Source: a bacterium | GTDB lineage: Bacteria; Bacteroidota; Ignavibacteria; Kapaibacteriales; UBA2268 | Direction: 5' to 3' | Assembly (NCBI GenBank): GCA_024710535.1 | Contig: JANJUO010000332.1 | Location: 1 to 5,200, forward strand | Length of the DNA stretch: 5,200 nt | Shown here: one piece after another, positions 1 through 5,200 of the stretch | How positions within the stretch are numbered: position 1 is the stretch's first letter | How the letters are laid out: every line of letters begins with the position of its first letter | Notes under the pieces: generated by a model | What the model was told of the DNA's origin: nothing | The model's database searches: none | Seen by the model: the letters and a program-made list of their open reading frames with translations, nothing else | Made by a program: the position numbers and the translations under genes

Positions 1-518
1 AAATCATTTCTTCCGGCAGAGGTAACTCCAACGCCGGGCAAAAGCGCAATTGCTCTAATTGCGTCCTCTTGAACGCCGGGTGCTCGCCTAATATCTTCGA
101 AATTGAGTGTTTGTGTGCTGGTAACTGTTTCAATTCTTTTATCGAAGTAACTTGCTTTCACCTCAGCCCCCTCCAATTCGATAATTTTCTCCGCTAATTC
201 AATCTCAAGCATAACGGGTCTTCCGGATGAAACCGCAACATCAGTTTGCACATAAGTTTCATATCCCAAAATTGAAAATTGTACTTGATATATTCCTGTT
301 GGTATATTATTTACAACAAACGAACCATCATCTTTTGAGATTGCCCCTTTGTCTGTGCCAAGTACTCGCACAGTAACTCGAGATAAAGGTGATTGAGTCA
401 TCTTGCTTTTGACTCTACCTGAAATTTTTAGATTAGAATTTTGAACAATCTCCTGACTGTAAGAATAATTATATGCTACAACAATTAATGTTGCAACATA
501 TATTAAAAAATATTTCAT
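1..518 (-). CDS. TonB-dependent outer-membrane receptor, N-terminal part (C-terminus beyond left edge)
   Basis: Only the first 172 codons lie in the window; the frame is open to position 1, so the beta-barrel is outside. The protein begins MKYFLIYVATLIVVAYNY, a short basic start plus hydrophobic core typical of a Sec signal peptide, with probable cleavage near SYS|QE (about residue 21). Residues 31-110 form a carboxypeptidase-regulatory-like (CarboxypepD_reg/CNA-B type) beta-sandwich: ISGRV near 32, DDGSFVVNNIPTGIYQVQF at 63-81, then LGYE. Residues about 130-172 match the start of a TonB receptor plug, with LNFEDIRRAPGVQED and AIALLPGV. Such receptors import large or scarce ligands through the outer membrane using TonB energy; the substrate cannot be told from this part. 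The start at 518 is preceded by GAGGG (527-523) with 4-nt spacing. It is divergent from speA. The architecture is common in Bacteroidota and relatives. An outer-membrane protein with the same N-terminal domains but another role is possible. Confidence 0.88.
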   Translation of the reverse strand, partial: MKYFLIYVATLIVVAYNYSYSQEIVQNSNLKISGRVKSKMTQSPLSRVTVRVLGTDKGAISKDDGSFVVNNIPTGIYQVQFSILGYETYVQTDVAVSSGRPVMLEIELAEKIIELEGAEVKASYFDKRIETVTSTQTLNFEDIRRAPGVQEDAIRAIALLPGVGVTSAGRND

Positions 519-743
519 AAATCCCTCATTATATATTAAAATTTATTGATTAACAAAATTGAAACTATTGTAAATAATTAAATTGTATCACGACTTTTAA
601 ATAAATTTATTTGAAAATAATAAATAAAAAAATTAAAAAAAAAATAATAATATAATATATAAAATTACGTCAAAAGAAAATTATTTTGTTAATTAATAAA
701 ACAAACATTGTTTTTTTAGAAATCTTTTGGAGTAATTAAAAAG
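519..743. promoter_or_regulatory. Divergent intergenic region between the receptor gene and speA
   Basis: This 225-bp stretch is almost entirely A and T, and it must carry the promoters of both flanking genes because they diverge from it. It contains the minus-strand Shine-Dalgarno of the receptor (527-523) and the plus-strand GGAG of speA (729-732, 11 nt before the ATG). A 14-bp perfect palindrome lies at 599-612. No open reading frame of note, RNA gene or strong hairpin with G/C pairs is visible. Promoter elements cannot be assigned with confidence at this base composition. Confidence 0.55.
644..673 (-). promoter_or_regulatory. Possible promoter of the TonB receptor gene
   Basis: On the minus strand, TTGACG (673-668) and TATTAT (649-644) are separated by 18 nt. 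Each matches the sigma-70 consensus at five of six positions. The element would give a leader of roughly 120 nt before the ATG at 518. The -35 match is somewhat selective because it holds rare G and C bases. The -10 match means little in such A/T-rich DNA, and members of Bacteroidota often use a different consensus, so this is only a candidate. Confidence 0.2.
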
Positions 744-2636
744 ATGAGGAAATGGAGAATTGAAGACTCAGTTGAACTTTTCAATATTAACGGCTGGGGA
801 ATAAATTACTTTAATATAAATGAAAAAGGAAATGTTTGCGTTTCTCCTAAGAAAGATGATTTGCAAATTGACTTGAAAGAGTTAATAGATGAATTACAAC
901 TTAGGGATGTTGCAACTCCGGTATTGCTCCGTTTTCCTGACATTTTGCATGATAGAATTGCAGAAATTTCAAAATGCTTCGATATTGCATCCAAAGAATA
1001 CAATTTCAAAGGCGATAGTTTTATAATTTATCCTATTAAAGTTAATCAAATGCGTCCTGTTGTTGAGGAAATCGTTAGTCATGGCGAGGAGTTCAACATT
1101 GGATTAGAAGCCGGCTCAAAACCTGAGCTTCACGCAGTTCTTGCGATTCATAACAATCCAAAATCACTCATAATTTGTAATGGTTATAAGGATGAAGATT
1201 TTATTGAACTTGCACTTCTTGCTCAAAAAATGGGTAAAAATATATTTTTGGTAGTTGAAAAGCTGAACGAACTTAAGTTAATTATCAAAATTTCAAATAG
1301 ACTCAAAGTAAAGCCAAATATTGGCATTAGAATCAAGCTTGCAAGTGCCGGAAGTGGCAAATGGGAAAGTTCCGGAGGCGACCGCTCAAAATTTGGACTT
1401 CACGCTTCCGAATTAATCGATGCAATTGAAATTCTAAAAGATGAGGGAAGAATTGAAGATTTGAGATTGATACATTTTCATTTGGGTAGCCAAATCACAA
1501 AAATTGGAAAAATTAAATCTGCTTTACGTGAAGCCTCTCAATTTTATGTTCAATTAAGAAAAGCTGGTTTCAAAATCGAATTTGTTGATATTGGAGGTGG
1601 TCTTGGAGTTGATTATGATGGCTCTCGCTCTTCTTCTCAGGCAAGTATCAATTATTCAATTCAAGAATATGTAAATGATGCTATTTCTCACATAGTTGAT
1701 GCATGTGATAAAAATGATATACCGCACCCAAATATAGTTACTGAGTCAGGAAGATCAATTACTGCGCATCATTCTGTGTTGATTTTTGATGTTTTGGAAA
1801 CTGCGTCTTTGCCTGAATGGGATGAAAATGAAAAAATTGCAGAAGAGGAAGATGAATTAGTAAAAGAATTATTCAAAATTTATAGTAGTTTATCAAAAAA
1901 TAAGATGCTTGAATCTTGGCACGATGCACTTCAAATTCGTGAAGAATCTTTGGATAGATTTTCACTTGGTATGCTTGATTTGAAAACAAGAGCATTAGTG
2001 GAACGCCTATTTTGGTCGATAGCAAGAGAAGTTTGGGACATCACTCAAAATATGAAGCATACTCCAGAAGAGTTAAGACAGTTAAACAGAATGCTCTCCG
2101 ATAAATATTTTTGTAATTTCTCATTATTCCAATCATTACCGGATTCATGGGCAATTGACCAAATTTTCCCAATAATTCCTATTCAGCGCTTGAATGAAAA
2201 GCCTGGCAAATACGCTACTTTACAAGATATTACCTGCGATTCTGACGGAAAGATTGATCACTTTATTGGAGTTGGAGATTTTTCTTACAATATGAATCTT
2301 CATTCTGTAAAGAAAAATGAAACCTATTATATTGGTGTATTTCTTGTTGGGGCATATCAGGAAATTCTTGGTGATTTGCATAATTTATTTGGCGACACAA
2401 ATGCAGTTCACATTGTTGTTGATGGTGATGGATATAAAATTAAGCAAATTATTGATGGTGAAACTGTTGAAGAAGTATTGGATTATGTTCAATATAATTC
2501 AAAAAAATTGGTTCGCACAATGGAAACATTTGTTGCCCAATGCGTGAGAGAAGGCAAAATCACCGTAAACGAAGGTAAGGAATTTTTGGCAAATTACCGT
2601 TCAGGCTTATATGGATATACTTATTTGCAAGCATAA
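744..2636 (+). CDS. speA: Biosynthetic arginine decarboxylase SpeA
   Basis: Complete 630-residue PLP-dependent enzyme converting L-arginine to agmatine and CO2, the entry to putrescine and spermidine synthesis; cytoplasmic. It belongs to the alanine-racemase-fold (fold type III) decarboxylases and is slightly shorter than E. coli SpeA (about 658). The PLP barrel carries YPIKVNQ with the Schiff-base lysine K99, GLEAGSKPEL (120-129), HFHLGSQ with H246 expected to stack on the cofactor, the phosphate-binding VDIGGGLGVDYDG (281-293), and ESGR with E334 facing the pyridine nitrogen. Residues about 355-460 are the helical insertion typical of SpeA. The C-terminal beta domain has ITCDSDG with C498, equivalent to the catalytic cysteine of the family, and GAYQE with Y538. 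All key residues are present, so activity is expected. GGAG lies 11 nt before the chosen ATG, and the N-terminus aligns with the family from its first residues. The agmatine-processing genes are not in the window. Confidence 0.97.
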   Translation: MRKWRIEDSVELFNINGWGINYFNINEKGNVCVSPKKDDLQIDLKELIDELQLRDVATPVLLRFPDILHDRIAEISKCFDIASKEYNFKGDSFIIYPIKVNQMRPVVEEIVSHGEEFNIGLEAGSKPELHAVLAIHNNPKSLIICNGYKDEDFIELALLAQKMGKNIFLVVEKLNELKLIIKISNRLKVKPNIGIRIKLASAGSGKWESSGGDRSKFGLHASELIDAIEILKDEGRIEDLRLIHFHLGSQITKIGKIKSALREASQFYVQLRKAGFKIEFVDIGGGLGVDYDGSRSSSQASINYSIQEYVNDAISHIVDACDKNDIPHPNIVTESGRSITAHHSVLIFDVLETASLPEWDENEKIAEEEDELVKELFKIYSSLSKNKMLESWHDALQIREESLDRFSLGMLDLKTRALVERLFWSIAREVWDITQNMKHTPEELRQLNRMLSDKYFCNFSLFQSLPDSWAIDQIFPIIPIQRLNEKPGKYATLQDITCDSDGKIDHFIGVGDFSYNMNLHSVKKNETYYIGVFLVGAYQEILGDLHNLFGDTNAVHIVVDGDGYKIKQIIDGETVEEVLDYVQYNSKKLVRTMETFVAQCVREGKITVNEGKEFLANYRSGLYGYTYLQA

Positions 2637-2660
2637 GTATATAATTTTCATAAAAATATA

Positions 2661-2697
2661 TTTTTTTTTAAATTATTTTTTGTAGTTTAAAAAAAAA
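2661..2697. repeat. Perfect 12-bp A/T-only inverted repeat after speA
   Basis: The left arm 2661-2672 is nine T then AAA, and the right arm 2686-2697 is TTT then nine A, a perfect inverted match around a 13-nt loop. It lies 24 nt downstream of the speA stop. The stem has no G:C pairs and no T tract follows it on the plus strand, so it is not a classical intrinsic terminator. It could be a weak hairpin, a transcript-end stabiliser, or a chance product of homopolymer runs. Confidence 0.35.
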
Positions 2698-2737
2698 TCA
2701 CTATTTTGAAGTTTAGTTTTAATTAATAATAATATAA

Positions 2738-2745
2738 TAATTTTG
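2738..2745 (+). promoter_or_regulatory. Possible Bacteroidota-type -7 promoter element for the DksA-like gene
   Basis: TAATTTTG matches the TAnnTTTG -7 consensus described for Bacteroidota primary sigma factors. It would give a leader of about 45 nt before the ATG at 2797. No clear -33 TTTG lies at the expected 19-21 nt upstream; the nearest is TTTTG at 2704-2708, too far away. The match could arise by chance in this A/T-rich gap. Confidence 0.28.
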
Positions 2746-2786
2746 TAATTTAAATAAATTGAAAAATAATTTTAGAATTTGAGAAC

Positions 2787-2791
2787 AGGAG
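2787..2791 (+). promoter_or_regulatory. Ribosome binding site that fixes the start of the DksA-like gene
   Basis: AGGAG is followed 5 nt later by ATG (2797). The open frame extends upstream to a TTG at 2779, but that would place this Shine-Dalgarno inside the coding sequence, and no comparable site precedes the TTG. The ATG at 2797 is therefore the better start; the protein then begins MAKAKKNEE. Confidence 0.8.
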
Positions 2792-2796
2792 AATTT

Positions 2797-4185
2797 ATGG
2801 CAAAAGCAAAAAAGAATGAAGAAACGGTTGAAGTTGCTGTTGAAACAAAAAAGACCAAATCAAAAAAAACTGTAGAATCTGTTGTTGATACACCTGTTGC
2901 AGTTGTTGATAGCGTTATAGATGAAAAAGAGCAAGCTAATAAATCCGTTAAGAAAAAGCAATCAACTAAAGAAATTGTTGAAAATAATGCTAATGCAATT
3001 GAAGTTGAAGTGCCAACTCCTGTAGTTGATTCAAAGTCAAACAAGAAATCTTCAAAAAAGAAAGAGACTAAATCAGTTGAAGCTGAAATTTTGGATATTG
3101 AAGAAGAAGTTATCGCTGAGACAAAATCTAAAACGAAAGGCAAAAAAGCCACAGTGAAACCAATTGTTATCGATGAAGATATTGTTGATGAAGACGATGA
3201 CGAAGAAATCTCAATTGATGAGGACGAAGACGAAGTAGATTTCATTGCCGAGCGTCCAAGAGAAGATGAGGAAGAATCCGAATTTCACGAAGATGAAATA
3301 GTTGATTTAGTTGAAACGGATATTGTTGCCATTCCTCCAATTGAAGAGATTCATTCTGATCTTGCTGATGCAAAAAAAAGAAAAAGAAGAAGCAAGAAAA
3401 ATTCTGATAGCGAATTTGAGCCATTCAATGAACCAATTAAAATTGAAGGAAAGGCATTCAAATTAAATAAAGGCGATCAGCCAATTCAGGTACCAAGCAA
3501 AAAAGAGCATTTAGACGATATACCGGCTGAATTGATTCCAGACATCAAAGTGGAGCCAACTGCTTCAAAACCTTTACCTAAAGCACATAAAAAAGGTAAA
3601 AAAGATGAGCCGGTCAAGAAAGATCATAAATATCTTGCACAGGCAGCGGAAATCAAAGCAAATTTGAAAAATCAGGAAAATCGAACTGATATGCCTAAAC
3701 CTGAACAAAAAAAGGTAGAAATTGTTCCTAAAGCTCCTTTGCCAAATGTCAGATATTCTGATGAAGATTTGCAAATGTTTTTTGAAGTTATTTCAATGTC
3801 GAAGAATGAATCAATCGAAGAATTAAGAATGCTTCGTGAGCGTCTTGATGATCTTACAAGTTCGGATCATGCCGATGAATTAATGATATATTCAATGCAC
3901 ATGGCTGAGCAAGGATCGGAAGCAATTGAAAAAGAAAAAACGTATGCACAAGTGCAACGTATTTCTGAATACTTAAAAAAATTAGACGATGCCCTTGAAA
4001 GGATAAAGAATAAAACTTATGGCATTTGTAGAATTTGCGGTTGCTTAATTGCAAAAGAAAGACTTTTGGCAGTTCCAATCACTACCCTATCTGCTTCGTA
4101 CAAAATTCAGGAAAAGTGTCCTGAAGATAATATCGATAGGATTGAGCCACTGAGAAATAGAGTTCAAAATAAAGAAAATCAATAA
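2797..4185 (+). CDS. TraR/DksA-family protein with long charged N-terminal extension and degenerate zinc finger
   Basis: 462 residues. Only the last third resembles TraR/DksA proteins, which bind in the RNA polymerase secondary channel and modulate initiation, often with ppGpp. Residues about 322-407 are a helical hairpin or coiled coil, with D357-H-A-D360 near the turn, reminiscent of the DksA tip DxxD. TYGICRICG (407-415) begins the zinc-finger motif: C411 and C414 are present, but the positions of the second pair, 17 residues on, are S432 and Y435 (LSASYKI). C416 and C441 are additional cysteines. Residues 1-320 look disordered. Lysine-rich blocks start at 18, 49, 80 and 110, alternating with Val/Glu/Asp-rich segments. 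Residues 126-170 hold 28 Asp or Glu out of 45. KKRKRRSKK (193-201) is strongly basic, and a second Lys-rich stretch spans about 261-275. Typical family members are about 120-200 residues. The family call is good; a DksA-like function is inferred, and the extension's role is unknown. A bidirectional terminator follows. Confidence 0.82.
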   Translation: MAKAKKNEETVEVAVETKKTKSKKTVESVVDTPVAVVDSVIDEKEQANKSVKKKQSTKEIVENNANAIEVEVPTPVVDSKSNKKSSKKKETKSVEAEILDIEEEVIAETKSKTKGKKATVKPIVIDEDIVDEDDDEEISIDEDEDEVDFIAERPREDEEESEFHEDEIVDLVETDIVAIPPIEEIHSDLADAKKRKRRSKKNSDSEFEPFNEPIKIEGKAFKLNKGDQPIQVPSKKEHLDDIPAELIPDIKVEPTASKPLPKAHKKGKKDEPVKKDHKYLAQAAEIKANLKNQENRTDMPKPEQKKVEIVPKAPLPNVRYSDEDLQMFFEVISMSKNESIEELRMLRERLDDLTSSDHADELMIYSMHMAEQGSEAIEKEKTYAQVQRISEYLKKLDDALERIKNKTYGICRICGCLIAKERLLAVPITTLSASYKIQEKCPEDNIDRIEPLRNRVQNKENQ

Positions 4186-4197
4186 ATGTTTAAGATT

Positions 4198-4230
4198 AAA
4201 AAAGGTTTCATAAAAATGAAACCTTTTTTT
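4198..4230. terminator. Bidirectional rho-independent terminator between convergent genes
   Basis: The core arms AAAGGTTTCAT (4201-4211) and ATGAAACCTTT (4216-4226) pair perfectly around an AAAA loop. A:T pairs extend the stem to 4198 and 4229. Seven T (4224-4230) end the plus-strand copy, and six A (4198-4203) give a T tract on the minus strand, so it can stop transcription from both the DksA-like gene, which ends 12 nt before, and the convergent membrane protein gene. The TAA stop of the latter (4231-4229) overlaps the base of the structure. Confidence 0.9.
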
Positions 4231-5200
4231 ATACAAATAATAAATATAAGATATATGCAGTAAATGAGTATTTATAAAGCGTTACATATTTTTGCTTTTT
4301 AACTGAAACATCGAATGCGTAAGTTAATAACAATGTCATCATAATAACTATCCAAACGGCAATAAATGAATTAAATAAATCCAAACTGTTTCCGAATAAA
4401 TATTGGAATGATGGCATCACCGGCATACCATATAGAATAGTTAAATGTATTACATATATGACAATTGCCCTTTTACTGAACAGACTGAATATTGATTCGA
4501 ATTTCGATAAAAACTTATACAAAAATGATGAAATTGCAATAAATAAAAGTACCAATCCAACATTCATAAGTGTGAAAGCAGGATTGGATTTAAACATAAA
4601 ACCACTATAAAAAATAGTCAATTTATAATACAATGGATACATAAGAATTGTTAAGCAAATTCCAATATAGGCGCCATATTTCATTAGAAAATCTCTTCGC
4701 TTTGGTATTTCAACATTTTTAAGAATCAGTCCTAAAGTTACACCATAGAATAAATATGCAGAATATGGGAAAATGGAAAATATCGAACCATATTGATATG
4801 ATAAATAATTTGCCAATCCAATATGTATATAATTATCCCAGTTGATAGCCAAAACGGTTGGCGATAAAGCAGTTATGACAATCGCAATACTAAGGGAGGC
4901 AAATCCTAATTGTTTATCATTTTTAGTTATTTTATATAATAATGTTAACAAAAAAAGCGAAACTGCAAAAATATGTAGGATATTTACTTTGAAAAAATCC
5001 GTCCAAACATGCATCGGTTGTGTATAAAGTTCGTATATTTTTACTGATGGATATGCAAGCAAATAGCCAATCACTAATAATAAAAAACTCATCTTGAATC
5101 TTTTATACATTGTCTGATTAGGTAAATTACCGTTTTCATCACGTTTATTAGCAAAGATATGAACTGCACCAGATACCATTAGAAAAACCGGCGCAGTTAG
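4229..5200 (-). CDS. Multi-pass membrane protein, probable DUF1624/HGSNAT-like acyltransferase (N-terminus beyond right edge)
   Basis: The frame stays open to the right edge, so the N-terminus is missing. An internal ATG at 5179 is not the likely start, because the seven codons before it (LTAPVFL) continue a conserved-looking helix, LTAPVFLMVSGA. The 323 visible residues contain about ten hydrophobic segments, near 1-17, 36-51, 72-90, 98-116, 141-160, 175-193, 208-228, 240-259, 274-294 and 309-323. The APVFLMVSG opening, DFFKVNILHIFAVSL (68-82), FPYSAYLFYGVTLG (144-157) and the late SKRAIVIYVIHLTILYG (242-258, with H252) follow the order seen in DUF1624/heparan-alpha-glucosaminide N-acetyltransferase-like and related membrane acyltransferases. 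Such proteins transfer acyl groups to sugars or envelope molecules; the substrate here is unknown. The family call rests on motif memory and topology. Acyltransferase-3 or DUF418-type proteins are alternatives. The gene is convergent with the DksA-like gene and shares its terminator. Confidence 0.65.
   Translation of the reverse strand, partial: LTAPVFLMVSGAVHIFANKRDENGNLPNQTMYKRFKMSFLLLVIGYLLAYPSVKIYELYTQPMHVWTDFFKVNILHIFAVSLFLLTLLYKITKNDKQLGFASLSIAIVITALSPTVLAINWDNYIHIGLANYLSYQYGSIFSIFPYSAYLFYGVTLGLILKNVEIPKRRDFLMKYGAYIGICLTILMYPLYYKLTIFYSGFMFKSNPAFTLMNVGLVLLFIAISSFLYKFLSKFESIFSLFSKRAIVIYVIHLTILYGMPVMPSFQYLFGNSLDLFNSFIAVWIVIMMTLLLTYAFDVSVKKQKYVTLYKYSFTAYILYLLFV

Noticed and set aside
518..529. 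Alternative minus-strand ATG at 529 for the TonB receptor
   Set aside because: It reads MRDL and then a stop codon in a different frame; the ATG at 518 opens the signal peptide frame.
2317..2547. 76-residue plus-strand open frame inside speA
   Set aside because: It is an out-of-frame shadow of the conserved C-terminal domain of SpeA, with no ribosome binding site or recognisable domain.
2779..2796. Upstream TTG start for the DksA-like gene (six extra residues)
   Set aside because: The AGGAG at 2787-2791 would fall inside the coding region, whereas it sits 5 nt before the ATG at 2797.
2772..3245. Serine/threonine-rich 157-residue open frame on the minus strand
   Set aside because: It is the antisense shadow of the Lys/Glu/Asp-rich region of the DksA-like gene: GAA, GAT and AAA codons read as TTC, ATC and TTT, with frame shift giving Ser-rich strings. 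It has no independent support.
3370..3399. Nuclear-localisation-like basic cluster in the DksA-like protein suggesting a eukaryotic or effector origin
   Set aside because: Basic clusters are common in disordered bacterial nucleic-acid-binding tails, and the gene has a bacterial ribosome binding site, terminator and TraR/DksA domain with no secretion signal.
3574..3774. Phe/Ile-rich minus-strand open frame
   Set aside because: It is antisense to the Lys-rich linker of the DksA-like gene; the hydrophobic look comes from TTT/TTC complements of AAA/GAA codons.
4842..5027. 61-residue plus-strand open frame opposite the membrane protein
   Set aside because: It is antisense to a gene with clear transmembrane pattern and motif order; it shows no independent coding signal.
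5177..5179. ATG at 5179 as the true start of the membrane protein
   Set aside because: The frame stays open to the window edge and the preceding codons (LTAPVFL) complete a conserved-looking first helix, so the gene begins outside the window.

Overview
The window comes from a strongly A+T-rich bacterial chromosome, most likely a member of the Bacteroidota/Chlorobiota (FCB) group. The evidence for this is indirect: a TonB-dependent receptor with a carboxypeptidase-regulatory-like N-terminal domain, a SpeA-type arginine decarboxylase beginning MRKWRIEDSVELFN, and a TraR/DksA-like protein whose zinc finger has lost two cysteines. I see no phage, plasmid, insertion sequence, CRISPR, tRNA or rRNA signal. 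The genes read as ordinary chromosomal housekeeping and envelope functions.

Layout. Positions 1-518 (minus) hold the N-terminal 172 codons of a TonB-dependent outer-membrane receptor, which runs off the left edge. A 225-bp A/T-rich divergent intergenic region (519-743) separates it from speA (744-2636, plus), a complete biosynthetic arginine decarboxylase. A 160-bp A/T-rich gap (2637-2796) carries a perfect A/T-only inverted repeat and a possible Bacteroidota-type -7 promoter element. It leads to a 462-residue protein (2797-4185, plus) with a TraR/DksA-like C-terminal third behind a very long, charged, repetitive N-terminal region. A bidirectional hairpin terminator (4198-4230) separates this gene from a convergent membrane protein gene (4229-5200, minus). 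That last gene lacks its N-terminus at the right edge and resembles DUF1624/HGSNAT-type membrane acyltransferases.

Functional links. The genes do not form one obvious pathway. SpeA makes agmatine for polyamine synthesis, the DksA-like protein would act at RNA polymerase, and the two envelope proteins are separate units. speA and the DksA-like gene are co-directional, but the long gap and the latter's own strong ribosome binding site suggest separate or only partly coupled transcription. The most noteworthy object is the DksA-like protein: its long polyampholytic extension contains what looks like an approximately 31-residue tandem repeat, and its zinc finger keeps CxxC but has Ser and Tyr in place of the second Cys pair. 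I found no convincing evidence of a novel multi-gene system.
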